From contig NZ_SDLT01000043.1 of assembly GCF_004522235.1 (NCBI RefSeq), forward strand, positions 1 to 64,000: a DNA stretch of 64,000 nt, read 5' to 3'. The position numbers and the translations under genes are program-made. Positions 1-8,351 of this stretch are shown here, one piece after another. The notes beneath the pieces were generated by a model, which did no database searches, was not told where the DNA came from, and was given only the letters and a program-made list of their open reading frames with translations. Source of the DNA: Amycolatopsis nivea. GTDB taxonomy: Bacteria > Actinomycetota > Actinomycetes > Mycobacteriales > Pseudonocardiaceae. The first letter of the stretch is position 1, and the number at the start of each line of letters is the position of its first letter.

Positions 1-168
1 GGCGTCGCCTCCGGCAACGGCAAAGGCCAGATCTTCGTCAAGGGCGAAGTCATCAAGACCGTCCCCGAGCACGCGATCGTGGAAACCCTCATCGAAGAAG
101 CCATGCGCATCGCCGAGGAATCCGGCGAGTCGATCGGCGAGGGCGCTCCGAGCGTCACCGTCGGCTGA
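1..168 (+). CDS. ispG: 4-hydroxy-3-methylbut-2-enyl diphosphate synthase IspG, C-terminal end (partial)
   Basis: The frame is open from the window edge to a TGA and gives the last 55 residues. They contain GNGKGQIFVKGEVIKTVPE followed by an acidic helix, which I recognise as the C-terminus of actinobacterial IspG (GcpE), the 4Fe-4S enzyme of the penultimate step of the MEP isoprenoid pathway. The iron-sulfur cysteines lie outside the window. In mycobacteria gcpE is closely followed by a DUF4081 acetyltransferase and then map; both occur here at 10.2-11.9 kb, which supports the call. A strong intrinsic terminator follows directly. The identity rests on recall of the family plus gene order. Confidence 0.75.
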   Translation, partial: GVASGNGKGQIFVKGEVIKTVPEHAIVETLIEEAMRIAEESGESIGEGAPSVTVG

Positions 169-180
169 GTTTTCCCTGCG

Positions 181-220
181 AAAGGGCTCCCCGGCTTCGG
201 TCGGGGAGCCCTTTCTTTTT
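181..220 (+). terminator. Rho-independent terminator of ispG
   Basis: A perfect 13-bp stem (AAAGGGCTCCCCG, 181-193, with 202-214) encloses an 8-nt loop and is followed by CTTTTT. It lies 12 bases after the ispG stop and runs up to the end of the convergent gene at 220. Confidence 0.9.
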
Positions 221-690
221 CAGCAGCGTTCCAGCAGGACGACCGGAACCTGCCTCCCGGAAGAGGCCTCGAACTCGGCGAATTTCGGGACCTGCGCGAT
301 CTGCTCGGCCCAGATCTTGGCGCGTTCCTCCCCGGCGGTCAGCCGTGCTTCGACCGGGATTTCCTCCGCGCCCGCCTCGATGACCGTCCGCGGGTTCGCC
401 ATGAGATTGCGGTACCACGCGGGGTCGCGCGGACTGCCGCCGTGCGTGCCGAAGACCGCCCAGCTGTCGCCGACCGGCTGGTAGAACAGCGGGCTGATCC
501 GCGCTTTCCCGGTTTTCGCCCCGACGTGGTGCACGAGGATCAAGGGCATCCCCTTTTCCGGAAACCCCGGCATATGCGGCGGAACTGGTCGGCCCGCGGC
601 GAATTCCTCCGGACTGCTCCAGGCGACGTGTCCGGCGTTCTCCCGGAATTCGGCGAGAATCCGGACATTCCAGTCGTCGAGGGTGGGCAC
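220..690 (-). CDS. Nitroreductase family deazaflavin (F420)-dependent oxidoreductase (DDN-like)
   Basis: The 156-residue protein is the size of the DDN/split beta-barrel family. It has the conserved core GMPLILVHHVGAKTGKAR, then the WYRNLMANPRTVIEAG segment typical of F420-dependent nitroreductase-like proteins. The GTG start at 690 is chosen because AAGGAGA lies just upstream, and a longer frame would run through the divergent promoter. It is transcribed divergently from the TetR gene at 780, and two operator dyads lie between them, so repression by that TetR is likely. Family members reduce quinones or nitro compounds with F420H2; the substrate here is unknown. Confidence 0.85.
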   Translation of the reverse strand: MPTLDDWNVRILAEFRENAGHVAWSSPEEFAAGRPVPPHMPGFPEKGMPLILVHHVGAKTGKARISPLFYQPVGDSWAVFGTHGGSPRDPAWYRNLMANPRTVIEAGAEEIPVEARLTAGEERAKIWAEQIAQVPKFAEFEASSGRQVPVVLLERC

Positions 691-708
691 GGCATCTCCT
701 TCACTAGG

Positions 709-757
709 CGGAGCACTTGCTCCGCAAAGTAGCACACTAGACGGAGCACATGCTCCG
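709..757. promoter_or_regulatory. Two tandem TetR operators in the 690/780 divergent promoter
   Basis: Two 16-bp dyads with identical 7-bp arms, CGGAGCA and TGCTCCG, occupy 709-724 and 742-757. Each is preceded by an ACTAG motif. Centre-to-centre spacing is 33 bp, about three helical turns. An in-frame ATG at 750 lies inside the second dyad, which is one reason the regulator start is placed at 780. Confidence 0.8.
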
Positions 758-779
758 GGTAAGCGAGTATGCTCGGCAC

Positions 780-1385
780 ATGGCCGTGGCTGACCCGCAG
801 ACCCCCACCCGCCGTCGCGCCCTCCGTGCGGACGCGATCCGCAACCGGGAGGCGATCGTCGAAGCCGCGGCCGAGGTGATGGCCGAGCAGGGAGCCGCCG
901 TCGACGTCCGCGAGATCGCCCGGCGCAGCGGGGTCGGCATGGGCACGCTGTACCGGCATTTCCCGAAGAAGGAAGACCTCGTCCGGACGGTCCTGGACCA
1001 GGACTTCTCCCGGTGGGCCGAGTCCGCGCGCCAGGCAGCCATCGAGGCGGAAGACCCGTGGGCGGCACTGACCGACTTCTATCGACAGGCGTTGTCCGGC
1101 TGCGCGCGGCACCGGGCGATCATGGAGAGCTTCGCGCTGACGTGGACCGACCCAGATCCGACGGGGATCCCGCAACTCCGTGCGGTTCTGGAGGAGCTAC
1201 GGGCGCGCGCGGAGGAGTTGTTGCGGCCCGGGGTGACTACGGATGATCTGGTGCTGCTGCTGATCTCGCTGGGGTACGCGGCGCAGTTCACGGACGCTTG
1301 CCGGCCGCACATGTGGAACCGGCTGCTGCGGGTATCCCTCGACGGATTGCGGGCGGAACATCGGGAGCCGTTGCCGGAAAGCTAG
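780..1385 (+). CDS. TetR/AcrR family transcriptional regulator
   Basis: The 201-residue protein has an N-terminal TetR helix-turn-helix at about residues 40-66 (VDVREIARRSGVGMGTLYRH, then FPKKEDL) and a helical ligand-binding domain. The start at ATG 780 avoids translating the operator. It is divergent from the deazaflavin reductase and probably represses both genes through the paired operators. Its stop overlaps that of the convergent gene at 1382 by four bases (CTAG). The effector is unknown. Confidence 0.9.
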   Translation: MAVADPQTPTRRRALRADAIRNREAIVEAAAEVMAEQGAAVDVREIARRSGVGMGTLYRHFPKKEDLVRTVLDQDFSRWAESARQAAIEAEDPWAALTDFYRQALSGCARHRAIMESFALTWTDPDPTGIPQLRAVLEELRARAEELLRPGVTTDDLVLLLISLGYAAQFTDACRPHMWNRLLRVSLDGLRAEHREPLPES

Positions 1386-1654
1386 CCGCCAGGGGTGATC
1401 GTGAGCCCGTGGCGCGGATCCGGCACGGCGTCGAGCGCTGTCCTGACTGACGGCTGGGCGCAGAATTCGTCGCGGATCGCCTCGGTTCTGAAGGCGATCT
1501 CGAAGACGACGCCGCGTTCGAGCGTCCGCCAGGACCATCGCACGGCGCGGTCGATGATCGCGGCTTTGAGCAACGCGTCGGAGAAGGTGCGCCGCCAATC
1601 GCTCGCGGAGGATTCTCCGTCCAGCACTTCGATGGATAACCATGGATCCGACAC
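1382..1654 (-). CDS. Hypothetical protein (90 aa)
   Basis: A small soluble protein with no domain I recognise. It starts with GTG four bases after the stop of the DUF2891 gene and is the last gene of a tight three-gene operon (2835 to 1382). The middle is Trp/Arg rich (DWRRTF, VRWSWRTLERG) and the C-terminus is Pro/Gly rich. It is called real because of the operon spacing and high-GC codon use. Confidence 0.6.
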   Translation of the reverse strand: MSDPWLSIEVLDGESSASDWRRTFSDALLKAAIIDRAVRWSWRTLERGVVFEIAFRTEAIRDEFCAQPSVRTALDAVPDPRHGLTITPGG

Positions 1655-1658
1655 TGCT

Positions 1659-2579
1659 TCAGGCCTTCCCCGCCTCGGCGTCGCTCAACAGAAGCAACGC
1701 GTAGTAAGCCAAGAAATGCTCCACCGCATACGGCCCCTCCGTAACCTGCGGCAGCCCGGCCTCCGCGTGCTCGCCCGAAGCTGCCTCAATCACCGCGATC
1801 CGGCCGTCTCCCTCCGGCAATGCCGCCGCGATCCGTTGCCAGCACCACGCGCGGTGGAGGTTGAGCCCGTGCAGATGGGCGATCAACCCGTCGGAAGCGT
1901 CGGTCACCACCGCGGGAGTGAAGAGAGCCGCCGGGTTCCGCTCGCCGATCCCCGGCAGGAAACCCTCCAGCCAGGCACCGAAATCAGGTACCAGCTGGCT
2001 CATCAGCTCGGCTTCGGCCAGGGCGGGGCTGAGGAAATCAGCACCGGACGGTTCCCAAGCCCCGGGGTAGTCGCGGTCTGAGCCGAACCAGCGCCAGGCC
2101 GTTTCGGTGAGGACCTGCAACAGCTGCGGCTCGCCCCGGGAGGCCAGGTGCCGAGCGTAGGGAAGCGCACGAGAGAGTCCGAAAGCGCCGTTCTCGTGCA
2201 GCCCGCACCGCATCGGGTAGGTCTCGAACGTCAGCGCCAGCAGGATCGACCAGCCATACGGACGCTGGGTCGTACGGTGCTGCTTCGGCGCGAAGTAGGC
2301 GGCTTCGGCAGCCAAGGCGGGCTCAGTCAGGTGCGCATTCAGCACGGCGCGGATCTCGTCGGCCGGGGCGAGCGTCGGGTATCGGCGCAGCAGATGCACC
2401 AGCACCCAGAACATTTCCACGCACGAATGCCAGTCGAAGCTGCCGTAGAAGCAGGGGTGCAGCTCGCGGATCGCCGGGACGGGAGTGTCGTCGAGGCGCC
2501 AGTGGCTCTCGTAATGCGGATACTCGCGTACGACATTGGCCAGCGCGACTTCCGCCAGCTCACTGGCGTGCGCGACCAT
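1659..2579 (-). CDS. DUF2891 domain-containing protein
   Basis: The 306-residue protein carries HPCFYGSFDWHSCVEMFW near residues 41-58, the hallmark of DUF2891, and ENGAFGLSRALPYARHL further on. The family is predicted to form an alpha/alpha toroid, like glycan-active enzymes, but has no established reaction. The ATG at 2579 is one base after the stop of the upstream 84-aa gene, so the two are translationally coupled. No signal peptide is seen, so it is probably cytoplasmic. Confidence 0.85.
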   Translation of the reverse strand: MVAHASELAEVALANVVREYPHYESHWRLDDTPVPAIRELHPCFYGSFDWHSCVEMFWVLVHLLRRYPTLAPADEIRAVLNAHLTEPALAAEAAYFAPKQHRTTQRPYGWSILLALTFETYPMRCGLHENGAFGLSRALPYARHLASRGEPQLLQVLTETAWRWFGSDRDYPGAWEPSGADFLSPALAEAELMSQLVPDFGAWLEGFLPGIGERNPAALFTPAVVTDASDGLIAHLHGLNLHRAWCWQRIAAALPEGDGRIAVIEAASGEHAEAGLPQVTEGPYAVEHFLAYYALLLLSDAEAGKA

Positions 2580-2580
2580 G

Positions 2581-2835
2581 TCAGCCGCGCAGGTGATGTT
2601 GGGCGGCTTCGCGGATCTGGATCCGGACGTTCTCCAGCGAAGCCGCGACCTCGTCGATCTGCCGGATCGCGATCTGCACCGACCCCTGGATCGCGGTCGC
2701 GGAGCCGGTTTCGCCGAGCAGGCCGAGCACCTGGGTCTGCAGGTCTTCCAGTTCGCCCGTGGTGGCGAGGGCGATTCCGGTCGGCACCTGGTCGGCGAGC
2801 AGTTCGAGCTGCTGTGCCTGTTCCTGGATCGTCAT
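2581..2835 (-). CDS. Small helical hypothetical protein
   Basis: An 84-residue, almost wholly helical protein rich in Gln and Glu, first gene of the DUF2891 operon. The start MTIQEQ at 2835 has GAGGAGA eight bases upstream; an earlier in-frame ATG overlaps that ribosome site and is rejected. The heptad-like Leu/Ile/Val spacing suggests a short coiled coil, broadly like ESAT-6/WXG100-size proteins, but no WXG motif is present. Confidence 0.6.
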   Translation of the reverse strand: MTIQEQAQQLELLADQVPTGIALATTGELEDLQTQVLGLLGETGSATAIQGSVQIAIRQIDEVAASLENVRIQIREAAQHHLRG

Positions 2836-2909
2836 CGGGTTTCTCCTCATCGTGGGGACCGCTCTCCCGTGGTAGCAGAATTCGCCCGCATCGGGGCTAG
2901 CCTGGTCGC

Positions 2910-3734
2910 GTGAGTCACAGCTGGGCCGCCCGTCCGCCGCATCCGGTGCTGCGGGGCCTGGTCACGCGCTACGTCGGGTACGCGCAGGAGAACGTCACCC
3001 TCGAGGTGCACCGCGGGCTGCCCTCGCGGCACATCACGCTCGTGATCAGCCTCGAAGACCCGATCCGGTACGCCGGGCTGGCCGGGGCGGGAGCGCTGCA
3101 GAGCGTGGTCGGCGGCCTGCACACCGAACCCGCGCTGATCACGCAGGACCGGGTGCAGCGCGGGGTGCAGCTGGAGCTGGATCCGCTGGGGGCGCGGACG
3201 TTGCTGGGCGTCACCGCTGCGGAGCTGACCGGCCGGGTAACCGACCTGGCCGACTTCGGCGGCGACCTCGCCCGTTTGCCGGACCGGCTGGCCGCGGCGG
3301 ACGACTGGCGCACCCGGTTCGCGATCCTCGACGAGGTGCTGGCCGCGCGGGCGGTCGAGCGCGCCGAACAACCGCCGGAGCTGGACCGCGCGTGGCACGA
3401 GCTGCGCCGCAGCGGCGGGCTGTTGCGGGTCGGCGAGCTGGCGAACGAGGTCGGCTGGAGCCGCCGTCACCTGGGGGAGCGGTTCCGCGCCGAGCTGGGA
3501 TTGGCCCCGAAACAGGCGGCCCGCGTACTGCGATTCGAGCGGGCGGTTCGGTTGCTGCGCACCGGACATCGCGATTTGGCTGGGATCGCTTATGCCGCAG
3601 GGTATTACGACCAGGCACACTTCTCGAACGAGTGGCGTGCGCTGGCGGGGTGTTCGCCGCGGACGTGGATGGCTGAGGAGCTCCCGTTTCTCCAAGACGA
3701 GTCGAAGACCGCCGCCGCAGAATCGGTGGCATGA
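2910..3734 (+). CDS. AraC family transcriptional regulator
   Basis: The 274-residue protein has an N-terminal sensing domain (residues 1-150) of the type found in actinobacterial AraC regulators next to VOC enzymes. A C-terminal AraC double helix-turn-helix (about 165-260) includes VGELANEVGWSRRHLGERFR and the second-helix signature GYYDQAHFSNEW. The GTG start at 2910 lies 75 bp from the divergent DUF2891 operon. The gene overlaps the following VOC gene by ATGA, so the two are co-translated and may be functionally linked. Confidence 0.88.
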   Translation: MSHSWAARPPHPVLRGLVTRYVGYAQENVTLEVHRGLPSRHITLVISLEDPIRYAGLAGAGALQSVVGGLHTEPALITQDRVQRGVQLELDPLGARTLLGVTAAELTGRVTDLADFGGDLARLPDRLAAADDWRTRFAILDEVLAARAVERAEQPPELDRAWHELRRSGGLLRVGELANEVGWSRRHLGERFRAELGLAPKQAARVLRFERAVRLLRTGHRDLAGIAYAAGYYDQAHFSNEWRALAGCSPRTWMAEELPFLQDESKTAAAESVA

Positions 3735-4123
3735 CTCCGCAACCGACAGTCTGGCCCGCTTTCCGTTACAACGACGCGCGCGGCGCGATCCGTTTCCTCA
3801 CTGACGTTCTCGGATTCGAAGAAACCCTCGTGGTGCCCGGAGAAAACGGCGTCGCGCACGCCGAACTCCGTTGGCCCGAAGGCGGTGCCGTGATGCTGGG
3901 CAGTTGCGGCGGCCCAGCCGACGGCGTGCACGACGAGATGAAACCCGGTGCCAGCGCGGTGTACGTGGTCTCGGATCGGGTCGACGAGATCTACGCCCGC
4001 GTGCGCGAAGCCGGTGCCGAAATCAGCCTGGAGCTGCACGACACCGACTACGGCTCGCACACGTTCACCGTCCGCGACCCCGAGGGGAACGCTTGGACGA
4101 TCGGGAGTTACCGCGGCGCTTAG
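3731..4123 (+). CDS. VOC family (glyoxalase/bleomycin-resistance fold) protein
   Basis: 130 residues with two beta-alpha-beta-beta-beta modules. The opening PAFRYNDARGAIRFLTDVLGF and the closing HTFTVRDPEGNAWTIGSY, with a metal-ligand-type Glu, are typical of PhnB/glyoxalase-like VOC proteins. It starts inside the AraC gene (ATGA overlap), suggesting joint regulation. Its stop overlaps the convergent cupin gene by four bases. The substrate cannot be read from sequence. Confidence 0.88.
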   Translation: MTPQPTVWPAFRYNDARGAIRFLTDVLGFEETLVVPGENGVAHAELRWPEGGAVMLGSCGGPADGVHDEMKPGASAVYVVSDRVDEIYARVREAGAEISLELHDTDYGSHTFTVRDPEGNAWTIGSYRGA

Positions 4124-4455
4124 CCCTCGGGGTAGAAGACGAACAGCGTGCAGCCGGTCGCCGAAGCCGGGACGTGCCACGAACCCGCCGGGGCGTGGAT
4201 GAACGTGCCGGCCGGGTAGTCGCGGGCGCCGTCGTTGAAGGTGCCGGACACGACGAAGACCTCTTCGGGACCGGGCTCGTGCACGTCGCGTTCGGGCCAC
4301 GTGCTGCCGGGATCGAACTCGACCACGTTGGCGTGCGCGCCGTTTTCGCCCTTCCACAGCGGGCGGAGGCGGATGCCGGGGAAAAGGTCCTTCACCGGGG
4401 CTTCGCCGACCGGGACCGAGGTGTAGCCCGGCTGGGCAAGGATTTCGGAGTGCAT
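4120..4455 (-). CDS. Cupin domain-containing protein (ChrR-like)
   Basis: A 111-residue single cupin barrel. Motif 1 is visible as the segment around residues 53-70 (a His-Glu-Pro-Gly-Pro-Glu-Glu run) and motif 2 as PAGTFIHAPAGSWHVP. His and Glu metal ligands are present. Stand-alone cupins of this kind resemble the ChrR sensor domain or small acetylacetone-dioxygenase-like enzymes; no partner sigma factor is present. It is read away from the GlxA-type regulator at 4527. Confidence 0.82.
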   Translation of the reverse strand: MHSEILAQPGYTSVPVGEAPVKDLFPGIRLRPLWKGENGAHANVVEFDPGSTWPERDVHEPGPEEVFVVSGTFNDGARDYPAGTFIHAPAGSWHVPASATGCTLFVFYPEG

Positions 4456-4526
4456 GACACCCAGGTTGGCTTCCCGTGCCCGCGCGGGACAGTGTCAGGA
4501 AAGACGTCATCGGGTACTTTCTTGCC

Positions 4527-5462
4527 ATGCATCGCGTGGTCGCCCTCGTCCGGCCGGTGCAGTCGACGTTCGAACTCGGCTGCGGCGCCGAAGTGTTCGG
4601 CACGCCGAGAGACGGCGTGCCGCAGTACTACGAATTCGAGGTGTGCACCGAGAATCCCGGCCCGGTACCGACGTCGGCCGGGTATGCGATGCACGTGTCC
4701 AACGGGCTCTCCAAGCTCGCCACGGCCGACACGGTGCTGATCCCCGGCTGGCTCCCGGTCGAGACGCCGCTTTCCCCGAAAGTGCGCCGGGCGTTGCTGA
4801 ACGCGCACGAACGAGGCGCGCGGCTGGTCACGATCTGCTCGGGTGTCTTCGCGCTCGCGCAGACCGGACTGCTGGACGGAAGAACGGCGACGACGCACTG
4901 GGCGCGCGCCGAACAGCTGCGACGGGATTTCCCGGCGGTGCACGTGGAACCGGACGTGCTGTACGTGGACCACGGCGACGTCGCGACGAGCGCGGGTGCG
5001 GGAGCGGGCATCGACCTATGCCTGCACCTGGTCCGCCAGGATCACGGAGCGGCGCACGCGGCGCTCGTCTCGCGGCACATGGTGATGCCGACGCATCGCG
5101 AGGGCGGGCAGGTGCAGTACGCGCCGCCGCAAGCGTCCGCGAACACGTTGGACGGGCTGCTCGACTGGGCGGGGGAGCGGTTGGGCACGCCGCTGTCGGT
5201 GGAGGATTTGGCTGCCCGCTTGCGGATTTCGCCGCGGACGCTGGCTCGCCGGTTCGCTGATCAGCTCGGGACGAGCCCGGGTGCGTGGCTGTTGTCGCGG
5301 CGGGTGGCCGAGGCGCGGCGGCTGCTGGAGGAGACCGATCTGCCGGTGGACGCGATCGCGGTGCGAGTCGGCCTGGCGTCGGCGGTGAACTTGCGGCGTC
5401 GGTTCCGGGCACAGGTGGGAACGACGCCGGGGGCTTATCGAAGGGCTTTCCGGATAGGGTGA
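4527..5462 (+). CDS. GlxA family transcriptional regulator (DJ-1/PfpI plus AraC HTH)
   Basis: The 311-residue protein has an N-terminal class I glutamine-amidotransferase-like (DJ-1/PfpI) domain, with the nucleophile-elbow segment TICSGVFALAQTGLLDGR and TTHW after it. A C-terminal AraC helix-turn-helix follows (SVEDLAARLRISPRTLARRF and a second helix pair). This is the GlxA/FtrA architecture. ATG 4527 is preferred over a longer frame from 4476 because homologues begin close to MHRVVALV. The target may be the divergent cupin gene, which is inference. Confidence 0.88.
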   Translation: MHRVVALVRPVQSTFELGCGAEVFGTPRDGVPQYYEFEVCTENPGPVPTSAGYAMHVSNGLSKLATADTVLIPGWLPVETPLSPKVRRALLNAHERGARLVTICSGVFALAQTGLLDGRTATTHWARAEQLRRDFPAVHVEPDVLYVDHGDVATSAGAGAGIDLCLHLVRQDHGAAHAALVSRHMVMPTHREGGQVQYAPPQASANTLDGLLDWAGERLGTPLSVEDLAARLRISPRTLARRFADQLGTSPGAWLLSRRVAEARRLLEETDLPVDAIAVRVGLASAVNLRRRFRAQVGTTPGAYRRAFRIG

Positions 5463-5502
5463 TCGGCGCGCACCGGCAGGGAGGTCCGGTACGCGCCGAT
5501 CA
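5460..5502. terminator. Bidirectional hairpin terminator between 5462 and 5507
   Basis: Perfect 11-bp arms TGATCGGCGCG (5460-5470) and its complement (5492-5502), with a nested CACCGG/CCGGT pair. The stem begins in the stop codon of the GlxA-type gene and ends just short of the convergent beta-helix gene. Confidence 0.75.
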
Positions 5503-5506
5503 CCGG

Positions 5507-8116
5507 TTACGCGGTGGTGGCTTGCACCGTCACCGCGGGGCCGACGCCGTTTCCGGTCACGGCGGCGATGGTGAACGTGTACGCGGTGCCGGACTTCAGC
5601 CCGTCCACGACACGGGTCAGGCCCTTCTGGGTGGGCTGGCTGACGATCGTGTCGCGTCCGGTGACCTCGATGGTGCGGCCGTCGGACACGGTGATCCGGT
5701 AGCCGATCACCGGGGTCGACCCGGTTTCCGCCGGCGGCGTCCAGTGGATGCTCGCCGCGTCGGTGCTCGGCAGCGCCTTCGCCTTGGTCGGAACAGCAGC
5801 GAGCTGGGTGCCCGGCTGCGCGGCGGTGACCGGTGCCGAAGGCAGCGACGGCAGGCCAACCCCGTACCGGTTGCGCGCCGCCACCGTGACCGTGTACGTC
5901 TGGCCGTCAGTCAGCTTCGGGATCACCGTGTACCCGGTGCGTGCGAAGTCCTTGGCAGACACCGAACTCGTGACGCTGTGCTTGCCGTCCGACGCGGTCA
6001 GCAGGTAATCCTGCACCGGCGCGCCGTTTTCCGCGACAGTCGGGTTCCAGGTCGCGTACAGCTGGCCGGACACCGAGAAGGTGCCGATCCGCGTCGGGGC
6101 CTGCGGAGCGGACGCGCCGTCGATCCGGCGGTTCAGCACCGAGCGGTGGCCCGGTTCGATCCCCGCGTTGTCCACAATGGACTTAGGCGCGGCGGCCGGG
6201 TTGTTCAGCAGGTGGTTGCCCGAGGTGATGACGCCCTTCTTGTCGCCGTCCGGATCGCCCTGCTCCCAGTAGTTTCCGGAGATGACGGTCGGGTCGTTGT
6301 TGCCGAGCGAGTCGCGGTAGTCGACGTGCGTTGAGGCCACGTTGGCGTACGCCGCGTGGTAAAGCACGTTGCCGGAGACGGTTTCGTAGGTGCAGCCGTT
6401 GTCGGTGTAGACCGACTTGCCGAGGCCCCACTGGTCGTAGATGACGTTCCCGGTCACCTTCTCGCCCTCGGACTGCGACGGGCCGGTGATGCCCTGGGTG
6501 TAGATGCCGCCGCCGTCGTCGAGGGAAAGCATGTAGTCGTGGATCAGGTTGTCCGACACCACGTTGTTGCGCGAGACGTTCGGCGTCGCGGCCTGCTTGA
6601 TCTTGTCCGGCCAGCCGCCCCAGCCCATCGAGATGCCGGAGTACGCGACGTGGTCGATCTGGTTGTGCGACACGACATTGTCCTGCGAGTACCCGTTGAC
6701 GATCGGCACCCCGCCGGTGAATTCGCGCGGCATGCCGTACAGGTGGTTGTTGGTCACCTTCACCCGCGTCGTCAGGTCCGCGCCAGCGGCGGTGGGCTTG
6801 CTGACCCCGCCGATTTCGACGCCGTTGCCGGAGATGTCGGTGAACACGCTGTCGGACACGCTGCTGTCCTGCGCGCCCTCGCCGAGATCGAGCCCGGCCG
6901 CGCCGAGGTGCGCGAACACAGCGTCCCGGAATTCGATCCGGTGTCCGTGCGACATCGAGACGTTGCCGGGTTCCTTCGTCCAGTCCGCGTACGGGCAGGT
7001 GCCGCCGGGCGTGAACTGGCAGAGACCTTGCGTGGCCCAGCCGCGCTCGCCGGTGATCCGGTAGCCGGCCTGGATTTCGGAGAAGCCTTCCGGCGACGAG
7101 GGTTCGAGCCAGGTCGCGTAGGAGAACTGGATGCCGCGGAACGAGATGTCGTGGATTGGCGCTTCGGCGGTGCCGCGACCGTCCACGAGCTTCTCCAGCG
7201 CGGGCATCTCGACGTCGGCCCAGTGCAGGTTCTCGCCCTTGCGCGGCAGGTAGTACACGGTGTGCGCGGCGCGGTCGAGGTACCACTCGCCGGGCGTGTC
7301 CAGCAGCTCGAACGCATTCTCCACATAGGACGGTTGCCGTCCGTTGGTGAGATCGCCCGGGCCGACCATGTTGACCGAACGGCCGGGGATGTCGGCGAAC
7401 ATCACGCGCCGGGTCGAGTTGTCCCAGCACGGCTGCGCCATGGTGATCGTCGTGCCCTGCGCCGACGCGACCGGGCAGCGCGGCTCGGTCCACTGGCCGA
7501 GGCCGTTGCGCTCGACGTTCCACAGCTCCTCGCCGCTGGTGTACACCAGTTCGAGGTCGCTCGGGTTCCGCCAGTGCGCCATGGTGTCCGCGGACGCGGT
7601 GTACCCGGTGTCGGTCGCCTTCACCGTGACCGGAAGCCGCCCGGACGCTCGCTGCGCGCGGACGCCGTCGACGTACAGCTGGCGAGTGTTGTTCAGTCCG
7701 GCGGGCGCGGGCGCGGAGTAGAGACCGGGACGTCCGGCGACCGGATGCCAGCCGGTGACCTGCTTGCCGCCGCTGACCACGGTGCCCGGCGAGCCCTGCC
7801 AGACGACCCGGTGGCCGTTCGTGCCGGAATCGGAGGCATCGAGTTCGAGCGGTTTGTCGAGCCGGTAAGTGCCGGAGGCGACATGCACGGTCAGGTCGGA
7901 GTTCAGGTGCGCGGCGCGTTGCCGGACGAGCTGCTGGGCGCGGGGGAGCGTGCGCACCGGCGACCAGACGGCCCCGGAGCCGGAATCGTTGCCCCACGGC
8001 GAGACGTACACGTCCTGGCTGCCCGGCCACGCGGCCGCCGCACCGGCGGGCAGCAGCGCGGTCGCGGTCAGCGCCGCGATCGCGAGCCCGAGGGTGCGCG
8101 CTGGTCTGAACTTCAT
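5507..8116 (-). CDS. Secreted right-handed parallel beta-helix protein with two fibronectin III domains (GH141-like)
   Basis: An 869-residue protein with a clear Sec signal peptide (MKFRPARTLGLAIAALTATA, cleavage near AAAA-WPG). Next comes a segment beginning VYVSPWGNDSGSG, with GGKQVTGWHPV and RQLYVDGVRAQRASG, as in parallel beta-helix glycosidases related to GH141/GH110. Many beta-helix coils follow, with Asn/Gly turns (SRNNVVSDNLIHDY, VSGNVLYHAAYANV). Two fibronectin III domains fill about residues 685-869. Start 8116 has GGAGGT upstream. It is convergent with the GlxA-type regulator and divergent from GH27. The substrate is uncertain; a galactose- or fucose-containing glycan is plausible. 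Confidence 0.85.
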   Translation of the reverse strand: MKFRPARTLGLAIAALTATALLPAGAAAAWPGSQDVYVSPWGNDSGSGAVWSPVRTLPRAQQLVRQRAAHLNSDLTVHVASGTYRLDKPLELDASDSGTNGHRVVWQGSPGTVVSGGKQVTGWHPVAGRPGLYSAPAPAGLNNTRQLYVDGVRAQRASGRLPVTVKATDTGYTASADTMAHWRNPSDLELVYTSGEELWNVERNGLGQWTEPRCPVASAQGTTITMAQPCWDNSTRRVMFADIPGRSVNMVGPGDLTNGRQPSYVENAFELLDTPGEWYLDRAAHTVYYLPRKGENLHWADVEMPALEKLVDGRGTAEAPIHDISFRGIQFSYATWLEPSSPEGFSEIQAGYRITGERGWATQGLCQFTPGGTCPYADWTKEPGNVSMSHGHRIEFRDAVFAHLGAAGLDLGEGAQDSSVSDSVFTDISGNGVEIGGVSKPTAAGADLTTRVKVTNNHLYGMPREFTGGVPIVNGYSQDNVVSHNQIDHVAYSGISMGWGGWPDKIKQAATPNVSRNNVVSDNLIHDYMLSLDDGGGIYTQGITGPSQSEGEKVTGNVIYDQWGLGKSVYTDNGCTYETVSGNVLYHAAYANVASTHVDYRDSLGNNDPTVISGNYWEQGDPDGDKKGVITSGNHLLNNPAAAPKSIVDNAGIEPGHRSVLNRRIDGASAPQAPTRIGTFSVSGQLYATWNPTVAENGAPVQDYLLTASDGKHSVTSSVSAKDFARTGYTVIPKLTDGQTYTVTVAARNRYGVGLPSLPSAPVTAAQPGTQLAAVPTKAKALPSTDAASIHWTPPAETGSTPVIGYRITVSDGRTIEVTGRDTIVSQPTQKGLTRVVDGLKSGTAYTFTIAAVTGNGVGPAVTVQATTA

Positions 8117-8351
8117 CCGGGACCTCCGTGTTCGCCAGTGAACGACGCTGGGGCGCGCCGCAAGAAAGATAGGATCTATTCGCGATCGTGTCGAGAGGTC
8201 TCCGACGGATATTCCCAGCATTCACGGTGGTGAACAGGGTTGATCCGGTCGGCGGGTTCCGTCCCGGCTAGCGGTCAGTGATCCGATGAATCATTGCTGC
8301 GGCCGCCGCGCCGCTTGTACAACGAAGCGATCCCCGGGAGAGGTGGTCGCG

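Noticed and set aside
6183..8233. Long open frames on both strands over the beta-helix gene
   Set aside because: High-GC shadow frames; the 5507-8116 minus frame has the signal peptide, ribosome site and domain motifs.
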